Assembly (NCBI GenBank): GCA_016874035.1 | Contig: VGVM01000003.1 | Location: 1-64,000 of the forward strand | DNA length: 64,000 nucleotides | Direction of reading: 5' to 3' | Source: Gemmatimonadota bacterium | Lineage (GTDB): Bacteria; Gemmatimonadota; Gemmatimonadetes; Gemmatimonadales; Gemmatimonadaceae | Shown: piece by piece, positions 17,104 through 25,166 of the stretch | Layout: each line of letters begins with the position of its first letter | How positions within the stretch are numbered: position 1 is the stretch's first letter | Position numbers and translations under genes: made by a program | Notes under the pieces: generated by a model | Databases searched by the model: none | The model's input: the letters and a program-made list of their open reading frames with translations, nothing else | What the model was told of the DNA's origin: nothing

Positions 17104-18333
17104 CTAGAAGTTCCACTGCACCTGCAGCCCGATCCGGTTCGCGTCCTTGGTGGCGGCGTACGGATACGCGCTGGTGCGGGTGCGTTCGATCGTGCGCGTG
17201 AACACGGCGGTGAACTCCGCGTCCGCCCAGGGGCTGAACTCGAGCCCGAAGTCCATCTCGTTCACCTTGGTCATCGGCGCGTTGCGCGCGAACTTGCGTC
17301 CGCCATCGTAGTAGTTCCAGCGCGTGAACGGGAACATCACGGTCGTGGCGTTGGCACGCTTGTGCCGATAGTTCAGCTGCACGTACCCGCCGCGGAGCGA
17401 CGCCGACTCGATGTTCCGCGAATCAGCGGACAGCGCCGGCCCGCGCCCGACATTCCACTCGGCCTCGACGCCAAAGGGTTGCGGGTACCACACTGCGGTG
17501 ACCCCGACGCGCTCATCCGCGACTCCACGGGGCCGGATCGCCGGCGTGATGTTGGCGCCGCCGGTTCCCGCGGCAATCGCCTGCGTCGTGCTCACGAAGT
17601 TGCCCTTGTACGCCTGCACGGCCAGCTCCGCGAACTGGCCGCTCGCGAGCTTGATCGGCTGCGTCAGGCGCGCGACCACATGCGGGTCGCCGTTCTGGTC
17701 CGGCCGGTTGAGGCCCTGGCCGCTGTACGCGCCGATGGCCAGGACGCCGTAATCACCGGTCCCCTTGAGACCGAGTGTCGTGATCTCGCGGAACATGGCA
17801 CGCTTGGCGGCGGGCGCCCACATGAAGAACGCGCCGATGTCGCGCTCGCCCTCGACGGCGCTGTTGATGCCCTCGGGGCGCTCGAGCGGCGCGCGGTTCT
17901 GGCTGGACTGCAGGTTGACGAAGCCGTACGGCACCTTCGATTGCCCCAGTCGGAGCCGGAAGTCCTTCTTCGCGTCGAACGACAAGTCGGCGTAGAGATC
18001 ACGCGTCTGCGCTGCGAAATCGCCGCTGCCGGTCGAGCCGGCGAGCTCTAGCTGGGCGTAGATCGACAGCCGGCTGGACGCATCGCCAGAGAGGACGAGT
18101 CGGCCACGGCGGATCATGATGCTCTCGGTGCCGTTCACCGACCGGTCGCTGGGAACCTCGAGTGCAAGGCCGTCGTGCGGCAGCACTTCGCTCGCCCGGA
18201 GCTGGAGGTAGCCGCGCATGGAAAGCTTCTGGTACCAGGCGGCTGGCGCTGACGGTTGCGCCTGGCCGGCTTGAGTCCGTGCAACGACTGGAACAACCAG
18301 CAGCATCGCAAGCGAAGGCAGTAACGGTTTCAT
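17104..18333 (-). CDS. Phosphate-selective porin O/P-like outer-membrane channel
   Basis: A 409-residue barrel protein with a cleavable signal peptide (MKPLLPSLAMLLVVPVVART). The mature start, WYQKLSMRGYLQLRASEV, and the following IMIRRGRLVLSGDASSRLSIYAQ and RLRLGQSKVPYGFVNLQSSQNRAPLER blocks are hallmarks of the OprO/OprP porin family. The protein ends RIGLQVQWNF with a terminal Phe, the usual outer-membrane assembly signal. It probably carries phosphate or other anions across the outer membrane. A GTTACAT direct repeat with an 11-bp period lies about 115 nt upstream (18449-18466). Many family members have broader substrates, so phosphate specificity is inferred only. Confidence 0.85.
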   Translation of the reverse strand: MKPLLPSLAMLLVVPVVARTQAGQAQPSAPAAWYQKLSMRGYLQLRASEVLPHDGLALEVPSDRSVNGTESIMIRRGRLVLSGDASSRLSIYAQLELAGSTGSGDFAAQTRDLYADLSFDAKKDFRLRLGQSKVPYGFVNLQSSQNRAPLERPEGINSAVEGERDIGAFFMWAPAAKRAMFREITTLGLKGTGDYGVLAIGAYSGQGLNRPDQNGDPHVVARLTQPIKLASGQFAELAVQAYKGNFVSTTQAIAAGTGGANITPAIRPRGVADERVGVTAVWYPQPFGVEAEWNVGRGPALSADSRNIESASLRGGYVQLNYRHKRANATTVMFPFTRWNYYDGGRKFARNAPMTKVNEMDFGLEFSPWADAEFTAVFTRTIERTRTSAYPYAATKDANRIGLQVQWNF

Positions 18334-18448
18334 GTCGGGGTCGTCACGGGTTCACGTGGTTTGTAACGACGGGGTCTGGGATGCTGCCGCCGGTCCGCAC
18401 ACGAAATCTGTGGCCCCTCGTCGCTGGATTCGCGGGATCCTTTGCGAC

Positions 18449-18466
18449 GTTACATGGTGGTTACAT
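18449..18466. promoter_or_regulatory. GTTACAT direct repeat, 11-bp period (PHO-box-like)
   Basis: GTTACAT at 18449-18455 and again at 18460-18466, separated by GGTG. Two 7-mers with 11-bp spacing are the geometry of PhoB/PhoP boxes. It lies between the VOC gene stop and the start of the phosphate-porin-like gene. In porin orientation the repeat reads ATGTAAC, reversed relative to classical boxes. Confidence 0.4.
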
Positions 18467-18471
18467 CTCCG

Positions 18472-18831
18472 CTACGCTGTTGGTGCCGAGCTCAGGCCGA
18501 ACGTCACGCCCGTCGGGTTGCGCAGCACCGCCATGACGTCACGGTCGGGCAGGGCGGTCCGCGGCACGATGACGGTCGCGCCGAGCTGTTGCGCCGATGC
18601 AATGCAGGCATCCACATCGGGCACTTCAATGAACAGCTGGACGAAACTCGGTGCGTTGGGCGGCGCGGGCCAGACGCCGCCGTCAATGCCGCGATCATTG
18701 CCTGAACGCAGTTCGCGGTAGCCGAGCGCGTTGTCCTGATGGACCGACCAGCCGAAGAGCTTTGCGTAGAACGCCGCGGCGGTGTCCGGCGTGGGTGAGA
18801 TCAGCTGCCAGCGGACGACGGCGGGATTCAT
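18472..18831 (-). CDS. Small VOC-superfamily (glyoxalase-like) protein
   Basis: Single-domain vicinal-oxygen-chelate protein of 119 residues. It shows the beta-alpha-beta-beta-beta half-domain pattern twice: VVRWQLISPTPDTAAAFYAKLFGW and SFVQLFIEVPDVDACIASAQQLGATVIVP ... AVLRNPTGVTFGL. The start ATG 18831 overlaps the stop of the upstream regulator by 4 nt (ATGA), so the two form one unit. VOC proteins of this type range from glyoxalases to antibiotic-binding and stress proteins, and the substrate cannot be inferred. The metal residues are not obvious. Confidence 0.8.
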   Translation of the reverse strand: MNPAVVRWQLISPTPDTAAAFYAKLFGWSVHQDNALGYRELRSGNDRGIDGGVWPAPPNAPSFVQLFIEVPDVDACIASAQQLGATVIVPRTALPDRDVMAVLRNPTGVTFGLSSAPTA

Positions 18832-19229
18832 GAGGGTTGCTCGGAGGTCCAAAGGGTGGGCGATACCAGCGCGAGGCGTCGCTGGAAGATCAGGTAATGC
18901 AACGCGACGTTGACGTCGTCGAGCCGCAGGCCGGTGAGCGCCGCGATCCAGCGAGAATCGGCTCGGAAGCGCGGGTGGCGCGCAATGGCGAGGACCCTGC
19001 GCATGCGTTCGGAGAGCAGTGACACGGCGATTTCAGCCGGCGTGAGCCCCAGCGCCCGGCCGAGCGAATGGATCCGTGCGTCGGAAAGGCGGCTCCCAGC
19101 CCTGAGGATTCGCGAGAGCGCACTGTGGTGCGTGCGGAGGTCGCGTGCAAAGGCGCGGAGTGAATACCGCGCGTTGGCCCGTCGTCGCCGTACAAATTCA
19201 GCGCCGAGGCGATTCCGAAGGTCGGTCAC
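18828..19229 (-). CDS. Small helix-turn-helix regulator (TIGR02147-like N-terminal part)
   Basis: A 133-residue protein starting at GTG 19229. YSLRAFARDLRTHHSALSRILRAGSRLS is an XRE-like helix-turn-helix. ANARYSLRAFARDL resembles the opening of TIGR02147-type regulators known from Fibrobacteres and Gemmatimonadota, but the long C-terminal part of that family is cut to about 70 residues. The C-terminal half (RADSRWIAALTGLRLDDVNVALHYLIFQRRL) looks like a second winged-helix element. Overlap with the VOC gene suggests it controls or is coupled to it. The effector is unknown. Confidence 0.65.
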   Translation of the reverse strand: MTDLRNRLGAEFVRRRRANARYSLRAFARDLRTHHSALSRILRAGSRLSDARIHSLGRALGLTPAEIAVSLLSERMRRVLAIARHPRFRADSRWIAALTGLRLDDVNVALHYLIFQRRLALVSPTLWTSEQPS

Positions 19230-19403
19230 GCTATCAAGCTGTCCGCGCGCGACGCGCGGTTCAATCGTTCCCTGCTCGAAACTGGTGCAACCCCCGGGCG
19301 CCGCCGGGCCCCACGCACCGGCTATCGTCCCAGCGCCCGGCCGCGGGCCTCGGTCTCCTGGGCGATGCGGCGGTGGGGCTGGCCTCAGGTCAGTGAGGTC
19401 GCA

Positions 19404-19409
19404 TAGAAT
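19404..19409 (+). promoter_or_regulatory. TAGAAT -10-like element next to start codon
   Basis: TAGAAT ends 6 nt before ATG 19416, which would put transcription at or beside the start codon. AGGAGG (19410-19415) directly abuts the ATG with no spacer, too close for a normal Shine-Dalgarno site. The same hexamer lies before argG, the marR-like gene and the alanine racemase gene. No convincing -35 box is seen here. Confidence 0.4.
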
Positions 19410-19415
19410 AGGAGG

Positions 19416-20765
19416 ATGACGTCACACGACCTCCTTCGGCTGGGCGTTTCCACGGTGGCTGCGGTCGCGTGGCTCGCCGCCTGCTCGGGCGATAGCGGGA
19501 CGCCGCCGCAACCCGCGACGGGCGCGAGCACCAGCTTCGCGCGACTCCAATCGCAGGTGCTCGTTCCCTCGTGTTCGTCCTCGTCCTGCCATGCACCGGG
19601 CAGCTCGTCGGGATCCGGGCTCGCACTCTCGGGCTCGGACGCGTATTCGCAACTCGTCAATGCGCTCCCCAAGCACCCGACCGCGCGCGCCGATGGCTTG
19701 AAGCTGGTGGCACCGGGTAAGCCGGACTCGAGCCTTCTCTGGCACAAGGTCAATGGCTTCGTCGCGTCGCACCACGCCAAGGACTACGGCGCAGCGATGC
19801 CGTACGCGGGCCAGCAACTTCCGGCGGGCCAGATTGAGTTCATGCGCCAGTGGATCGTCGGCGGCGCCAGTGCGACGACCGACAACGTCAATCCCGAACT
19901 GCTCAACGGTACGTTCACGCCCGCGTCGTATGCCCCGCTGGCGGCGCCCGCAGGCGGATTCCAGGTCAAGATGCCGGCATTCCCCGTGCAGCGTAGCAGC
20001 GAGCGCGAGGTGTTCCTGTATGCGCCGGTCGGAAACACACAGGAGGTCTGGGTGAACCGTATCCAGACCAACATGCGAACCGGCAGCCATCACTTCGTCC
20101 TCTACACGTTCCAGCCGAACACGCCATCGCTGATCTTGCCTCCGGTCAACCAGCTGCGCGACCTGCGCGACGCCAACGGCACATACGTCTTCACGACGGT
20201 CGCGACGATGGGCTATCACGTGTTCTTCGCGGGTTCGCAGGGCGCGACCGGCGACTACACGTTCCCGAGCGGCGTGGCGATACGCCTCGCGGCGAATTCG
20301 CAGATTGACGTGAACTCGCACTACGTCAACAGCACGCCAAGCACGTTGACGGGCGAGGCCGAGGCCAACCTCTACACCGTTCCAGCGTCACAGGTGCAGT
20401 TCGAGGCGAAGGCACTGAACCTGAATACGACGGACCTGACCATTCCCGCCGGTCGCGACACGACGATCGTCAAGACGTTCCGGTTCAACACGATCACGCG
20501 CGTGGTCATGCTCACGTCGCACATGCACAAGCGCGGGCTCCGCTACGTGATCAAGATCTCGGGCGGCGCGCGGAACGGCGAGGTCGTGTACACGAACGAG
20601 CACTGGGATCACCCGCTGATCCAGGCATACAGCACGCCCATCGTGCTCAACCCGGGCGAGGGCCTGACGTCCGAAGTCACCTACCGCGGCGACCCGTCGA
20701 AGGTCGTGCGGTTCGGACTGACCGCCGAGGATGAGATGAACATCATCTTCGGCTACTGGTACTAG
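19416..20765 (+). CDS. Lipoprotein PHM/DBM-type copper ascorbate-dependent monooxygenase with haem-like N-module
   Basis: A 449-residue lipoprotein (lipobox AWLAAC, Cys23). Residues about 42-150 follow the Planctomycete-cytochrome pattern (FARLQSQVLVPSC ... SSLLWHKVNG ... MPYAGQQLPAGQIEFMRQWI), but the haem site reads CSSSSCH (Cys53, Cys58, His59), with four instead of two residues between the cysteines. The rest is a type II copper monooxygenase: GSHHF (His225, His226) for the first copper, SHMHKRG (His369, His371) and DEMNIIFG (Met441) for the second, as in peptidylglycine-alpha-hydroxylating and dopamine monooxygenases. It may hydroxylate an unknown substrate in the periplasm with electrons delivered in cis. 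Substrate unknown. Confidence 0.8.
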   Translation: MTSHDLLRLGVSTVAAVAWLAACSGDSGTPPQPATGASTSFARLQSQVLVPSCSSSSCHAPGSSSGSGLALSGSDAYSQLVNALPKHPTARADGLKLVAPGKPDSSLLWHKVNGFVASHHAKDYGAAMPYAGQQLPAGQIEFMRQWIVGGASATTDNVNPELLNGTFTPASYAPLAAPAGGFQVKMPAFPVQRSSEREVFLYAPVGNTQEVWVNRIQTNMRTGSHHFVLYTFQPNTPSLILPPVNQLRDLRDANGTYVFTTVATMGYHVFFAGSQGATGDYTFPSGVAIRLAANSQIDVNSHYVNSTPSTLTGEAEANLYTVPASQVQFEAKALNLNTTDLTIPAGRDTTIVKTFRFNTITRVVMLTSHMHKRGLRYVIKISGGARNGEVVYTNEHWDHPLIQAYSTPIVLNPGEGLTSEVTYRGDPSKVVRFGLTAEDEMNIIFGYWY

Positions 20766-20774
20766 GCGAAGGCG

Positions 20775-21239
20775 CTACTCCAGCAAGCGGCGGTCCGTGC
20801 CCGACCGGCGCTCGCCCCTTCGACGATCGGACAGCTTGCGCTTTTCTGACCCTGCGGGCCCGCGCTGCTCGGTGCGTCGCGGGCCGAACCGCCGGTCATT
20901 GATCGAACGCCGACCCTCAGGCGCCGCGTGGCGCGGGCCGTCCGCATTCAACCGCTCGCGGATCTCCGCGGCGAGGCGGGTGGTCTCAACCGACGGTGCG
21001 ACGTTGAATGCACTCTGCAGCAACTGCTGGAGTCCGTGGTAGGCGCGAATCGCCCCGACGTAGTCGCCGATACGCGTCAGCAGCCGGAGCAGCCGCTGCA
21101 CTTCGGATTCGCTGAACGGCGAGAGTGCCAGCGCGCGCTTGCCCCAGAAGGCGGCACTGGGGAGTTCACCTCGCTCCTCGCACTCGGCGGAGAGGTCCCA
21201 CGCAGCCTTGGCGGCGCGGTGCGCCCCGTCCCGGTTCGA
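20775..21239 (-). pseudogene. Remnant of a BTAD/TPR-type transcriptional activator domain protein
   Basis: An open frame of about 155 codons from just after a TGA at 21240-21242 to a stop at 20775. The sequence reads AAKAAWDLSAECEERGELPS, FWGKRALALSPFSESEVQRL and RLLTRIGDYVGAIRAYHGL, then VAPSVETTRLAAEIRERL. This is the helical TPR-like repeat of bacterial transcriptional activator domains (BTAD, as in SARP regulators), including the closing 'V-P-S-ET' motif. No winged helix precedes it. The only good start, GTG 21101, would cut the domain in half. The tail (about 50 residues of RRSINDRRFGPRR-type sequence) is very basic. I read it as the 3' end of a regulator whose front was lost. A translated short protein is the alternative. 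Confidence 0.6.
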
Positions 21240-21274
21240 TCATGCCCGGCGCACGGAAGCGACGGTTGGCCGCG

Positions 21275-23962
21275 CTACGGCGTCCAGTTCAGCGTTCCGC
21301 CGCCGATTACGCTGGTGCGCCCGCCGTTCGCCGCGAGGGTCGGCGTCGTGCCCGACAGGTTCAGCGTCGCGGGGCTGTTCATGGCGACATAGAACCCGGT
21401 GGCCGGTGGCGTATCGTAGAACTTCGTTCCGTTGAACGTGAACGTCCCGCCGATGCTCCACTGGAACGACAGCTGGGTCGCCGCCGTCGAGAAGTTCTTG
21501 AAGCTGGCGCCGTCGAACTGCGTGATCGTCTTGAGCCCGATGTTCTTGATGACCAGTCCGACATTGTTGAAATAGGCACGCGTCGAACCAGTGTTCGATA
21601 CGTCCACGCCGCCGACGGTGAGCACGGGCGAACCGGAGTTCTTCAAGCGAACCGAGTCGGTCAGCCCGCCGGGGACGACCAGGTTGTTCGTGGCGGCCGC
21701 ATTCGTGAAGAGCACGACGCCGGCCGTGCTCACGTTCCGGCTCTCGAGGATGCCGAACCGCGAGAGCGTCTCGCCAGGATTGCTGAAGGTGATGTTCTGC
21801 TGCGCCGTGCCGATGAACGCAGTCGCATGCACCGAGTCGGCGGCGAATGCCAGGCTGTTCGTGCCCTGATTGAAGTGCCCGGTGAGCTCGAGCCGGCCGG
21901 CCTTGAGCAACCCGGCCGTTGAGCCACCCTGGAACGAGACGCTGCCGTTCACCGTGAGCGTGTGGTTGGCGAGCATATCGAGTTTGCCGGTGCTCGACGT
22001 CGTCAGGCCGGCGACCGTGGCGTTGCCGGTCACGTTCAACTGCCCGCTGTCCACGGTGATCGCGCCTGAGCTGATCCCGCCTTCGATCTTGCCCGGCACC
22101 TTGAGCGTGACCGTCGTGAGCGTATTCGCGGGAATGACTTGTCCGCTCTTCCGGAAGGTGACCGCGCTCCCGCCGAGCGTTCCACCGGCGACGACCACGG
22201 AGTCCCATACGGTCGGATTGCTGGCCGAGACAGCGCCGGAACTCACGCGCAGCTTGCCGAGGATGTCGAAGGCCGGAAGGCTGAGCGTGCCGGAGCTGAG
22301 GTTCGCCGTCACGTGCTGCAGGTGGAACTTGTCCGGCGTGAGGCCCGTCGTCGCGCAATTCGAGAGCGAGAGCGGGCCTGCGCCGAAGAATTCGACTTCG
22401 TGCGAGCCGGTCGCGTTGAACACGTTGGTCGCGCAGGTGGTGCTGAACGTCCCGCCGACGCGGAGCTTGCCCGCCGTGACACTGGTGTCTTCGTACGCCA
22501 CACCCGATGCGTTGAATACCAGGTTCCCGTTCACCGTGAACACGGAGGTGCCCAGCACCTGACGGAATCGGGAGCTTGTGTTGAGGTTCATCGTCCCAAC
22601 GGTCGCGGTACCGGAGCCGGCATCGATTACGGCGCCATTGCTGAGCGTGAGGTTGTTGGTGACGGCGAATCCGCTCGCGGGTACGACGTGCGTGTGCGCG
22701 CTGTCGAGCACGAGACTGGGGAAGGTGATCGCGGCGAGCGGGGTCGAGCCGCCGGTGCCCTTGATCGTCGTGTTGGTGATCGAATAGGTGCCGGAGTTGG
22801 CGAGATTTCCCGGCCGCAAGTTCAGCGTGCCGCCGCCCGCCAGCGTGGCACCGGCGTTGACCGTGACCGTCCCCGATGCGAAGTAGGTGCCGTTGAACGT
22901 GGTCGCTGCGGCCGTGTTCGACAGCGTGACGTTCCGGAAATGCTCTTGCGTGGTGCCGAACCCGGTGACGCAGCCGCTCGCGACGGTCTGGGCGACCGTA
23001 CCACTGAAGTTCACCGTGTGCGTGCCGGCCGCGTTGTAGGCGTGGTTGCCCGAGCAGGCGATGGTCCAGTTGCCCTTCACGTGCATGGTGCCGGCGGTGA
23101 GCAACGAGTCGCCCCAGGTCGAGGTGGTCGAGTTCCAGGCGGCGGCGCCGTTGATGGTGAATACGCCCGACGGGTGGATCATCCGAACGCGCGCGCCGCT
23201 GTTGTTGTTGAAGCTGCCCGCGGTGGCCGAGTTCGCGCCGATGTCGAGCGTGGCGAAGTCGCTCAACGTGAGTGCGTTCGTGACCGAGAAGCCGCTTGCC
23301 GGCACGGTGTGATTGTGCACGCTGTCGAGCACGAGCGAGTTAAACGCGACCGCCGGGAGTGGCGTGGAGCCGCCGGTGCCCTTGATCGTGGTGTTCGTGA
23401 TCGAGTAGGTCCCCGAGACGGCAAGGTTGCCGGGGCGGATGTGGAGCGTGCCGCCGCCGGCCAACGTGGCACCGGCGTTCACCGTGACGGTCCCGACGGC
23501 GAAGTAGGTGCCGGGGAACGACACCGCCGCCGCCGAATTCGAGACGGTGATGTTCTGGAAGTGCTCTGCCGTCTGCGCAGTGAAGTTGTGGGCGCAGCCG
23601 CTGTTGATCGTCTGGGCGGCTGTCCCGTTGAACTCGACTGTGTGGGTACCGGAGGCGTTGAATACCGCGGCGCCGGAGCAGGGCATGGTCCAGGAACCCT
23701 TCGCGCGCAGAGTGCCGGCCGTGAGGAGCGAGTCGCCCCATCCGGACGTGGTCGAGTTCCAGGCGATGGCGCCGTTCACGGTGAACAATCCGGACGGGTG
23801 CGTCTGGAAGTACACGCTCAGTACTTCGGCGTGCCGCTGGGAGTAGCGCGCCCGATTCGCGCCGCGAGGGGCCGCCGCACCGCCGGACTCCAAGTAAGCC
23901 TGCCTCGGCTCGACGAACGGCTTCTCGACGCGGTCGAGCAGCGAGTCGTTATCCGCGCGCAT
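21275..23962 (-). CDS. Large beta-repeat surface-type protein with atypical, signal-less N-terminus
   Basis: An 895-residue protein rich in Thr, Ser, Asn, Gly and Val with long beta-strand periodicity, like beta-helix adhesins. Two units of about 208 residues (from residues 55 and 263) are closely similar; both contain GTVTVNAGATLAGGGTL and GTYSITNTTIKGTGGSTPL. Later sequence is more diverged. Proteins of this kind are normally secreted, yet this one has no signal peptide. Its first 54 residues are charged, helical-looking and unlike the rest, and homology between the units begins abruptly at residue 55. In-frame sequence is open only to a stop near 24000. I infer a 5' deletion or fusion. No autotransporter barrel or sorting domain follows. 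Confidence 0.6.
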   Translation of the reverse strand: MRADNDSLLDRVEKPFVEPRQAYLESGGAAAPRGANRARYSQRHAEVLSVYFQTHPSGLFTVNGAIAWNSTTSGWGDSLLTAGTLRAKGSWTMPCSGAAVFNASGTHTVEFNGTAAQTINSGCAHNFTAQTAEHFQNITVSNSAAAVSFPGTYFAVGTVTVNAGATLAGGGTLHIRPGNLAVSGTYSITNTTIKGTGGSTPLPAVAFNSLVLDSVHNHTVPASGFSVTNALTLSDFATLDIGANSATAGSFNNNSGARVRMIHPSGVFTINGAAAWNSTTSTWGDSLLTAGTMHVKGNWTIACSGNHAYNAAGTHTVNFSGTVAQTVASGCVTGFGTTQEHFRNVTLSNTAAATTFNGTYFASGTVTVNAGATLAGGGTLNLRPGNLANSGTYSITNTTIKGTGGSTPLAAITFPSLVLDSAHTHVVPASGFAVTNNLTLSNGAVIDAGSGTATVGTMNLNTSSRFRQVLGTSVFTVNGNLVFNASGVAYEDTSVTAGKLRVGGTFSTTCATNVFNATGSHEVEFFGAGPLSLSNCATTGLTPDKFHLQHVTANLSSGTLSLPAFDILGKLRVSSGAVSASNPTVWDSVVVAGGTLGGSAVTFRKSGQVIPANTLTTVTLKVPGKIEGGISSGAITVDSGQLNVTGNATVAGLTTSSTGKLDMLANHTLTVNGSVSFQGGSTAGLLKAGRLELTGHFNQGTNSLAFAADSVHATAFIGTAQQNITFSNPGETLSRFGILESRNVSTAGVVLFTNAAATNNLVVPGGLTDSVRLKNSGSPVLTVGGVDVSNTGSTRAYFNNVGLVIKNIGLKTITQFDGASFKNFSTAATQLSFQWSIGGTFTFNGTKFYDTPPATGFYVAMNSPATLNLSGTTPTLAANGGRTSVIGGGTLNWTP
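22553..23800 (-). repeat. Two tandem repeats of about 624 bp encoding 208-residue units
   Basis: The unit at about 23177-23800 and that at about 22553-23176 encode matching blocks in the same order: HPSG(L/V)FT(V/I)NGA, WGDSLLTAGT, GTHTV, GTVTVNAGATLAGGG, SITNTTIKGTGGSTPL and VPASGF. A third, weaker unit follows (from about 22552), recognisable by SVFTVNGNLVFNASG. Boundaries are set by protein alignment by eye. Confidence 0.75.
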
Positions 23963-24070
23963 CAGGCCCGTGATCCGGGGAACTTCCCCCAGCCGCTGTC
24001 AGGGACGCGCTGACGCCGCCGGCGGGCGCGACAGCGGATCGTTCCACCACCTCACTGGGAGCCCAACGAC

Positions 24071-25117
24071 GTGGACGCGCTGGACCGGATGGCCGGATTG
24101 CGGGTGCTCGTCGGCAACACGCCACTCTTGCAGGTGGACGTTGAACTGGACGGGCGCCGCCGCTGCGTGTTTGCGAAAGCCGAGAACCTGAACCTGACGG
24201 GTTCCATCAAGGACCGCATGGCATTTCATGTGTTGCGGTCGGCGTACGAACACGGCCTGCTCAAACCCGGCGCGACGATCGTCGAGGCGACGAGCGGCAA
24301 CACCGGTATTTCGTTCGCCGCGCTTGGCCGCGCGCTCGGTCACCCGGTCGTGATCTTCATGCCGGACTGGATGAGCCAGGAGCGGCAGCTGCTCCTGCGG
24401 TCGCTGGGCGCATCGCTGCGGCTCGTCAGCGCGGCGGACGGCGGGTTCCTCGGCTCGATCGCGCAGGCCGAGGAATTCGCGGCCCGGACTCCCAATGCGT
24501 TCCTGCCGCGCCAGTTCTCGAACGACGACAACTCGGCCGCGCACGAGCAGACGACCGGGCCGGAGCTGTGGGCCCAGATTCGCACGCGCGCCCACCGCGA
24601 CCCGGACGCCTTCGTTGCGGGGGTCGGCACGGGCGGTACGATCATGGGAGTTGGCCGGTACCTCCGCCGCGTCCAGCCGGACATCAAGCTGCATCCCGTC
24701 GAGCCGGCCAGCTCGCCCACGCTCACGACAGGACACAAGGTTGGGAGCCATCGCATCCAAGGGATTTCCGACGAGTTCATCCCGCCCATCGTTCATCTGG
24801 ACGAGCTGGATGCCGTGATCGGCGTGGATGACGGCGACGCGATCCTGATGGCGCAGAAGCTCGCGACCGAACTCGGCCTTGGCGTCGGCATCTCGAGCGG
24901 TGCCAACTTCATCGCGGCGCTCGAAGTCGGCCAGCGGCTCGGCGATGGGTCGTGCGTCGCCACCGTGTTCGCCGACTCCAACAAGAAGTACCTGAGCACG
25001 GGCCTGATGCAGCCCGAGCAGGAGCGGCCCGACTACATCGCGCCCCGCGTCAAGTTGCGCGGTTACAAGGCGATCGGGCGCGTCTGCGATTGTATGTTTC
25101 GACGCACCGACGGTTGA
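24071..25117 (+). CDS. PLP-dependent cysteine synthase family enzyme with C-terminal extension
   Basis: Fold-type II PLP enzyme of 348 residues, cytoplasmic. [11 protein letters not shown] holds the Schiff-base lysine, [13 protein letters not shown] the substrate loop, and [15 protein letters not shown] the phosphate-binding loop. This places it in the O-acetylserine sulfhydrylase/cystathionine beta-synthase group. [12 protein letters not shown] near the end is also typical. About 35 residues beyond the usual end ([21 protein letters not shown]) include a CDC motif that could bind metal or be redox active. The start is GTG 24071; ATG 24089 is possible. No sulfur-assimilation genes lie next to it, so CysK versus CysM or another role is open. 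Confidence 0.85.
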   Translation: MDALDRMAGLRVLVGNTPLLQVDVELDGRRRCVFAKAENLNLTGSIKDRMAFHVLRSAYEHGLLKPGATIVEATSGNTGISFAALGRALGHPVVIFMPDWMSQERQLLLRSLGASLRLVSAADGGFLGSIAQAEEFAARTPNAFLPRQFSNDDNSAAHEQTTGPELWAQIRTRAHRDPDAFVAGVGTGGTIMGVGRYLRRVQPDIKLHPVEPASSPTLTTGHKVGSHRIQGISDEFIPPIVHLDELDAVIGVDDGDAILMAQKLATELGLGVGISSGANFIAALEVGQRLGDGSCVATVFADSNKKYLSTGLMQPEQERPDYIAPRVKLRGYKAIGRVCDCMFRRTDG

Positions 25118-25144
25118 CCTCCTGCCCGTGACGCGGCGGTAGTC

Positions 25145-25166
25145 AGCGGCGTTGGCCAACGGCGCT
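25145..25166. terminator. Possible inverted-repeat terminator between convergent genes
   Basis: AGCGGCGTTGG (25145-25155) and CCAACGGCGCT (25156-25166) form arms with one mismatch and almost no loop. It lies at the junction of the cysteine-synthase-like gene and the convergent amidase gene and overlaps the amidase stop. No U tract is present. Confidence 0.35.

Noticed and set aside
22553..23800. Repeats considered as CRISPR or mobile-element repeats
   Set aside because: The units are 624 bp, directly adjacent, in frame and encode matching protein blocks; there are no spacers, no transposase and no terminal inverted repeats.
22139..24013. 624-codon plus-strand open frame opposite the repeat protein
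   Set aside because: Its apparent repeats are only the complement of the 624-bp protein-coding repeats; it is Arg/Gly/Val-rich with no signal or domain.
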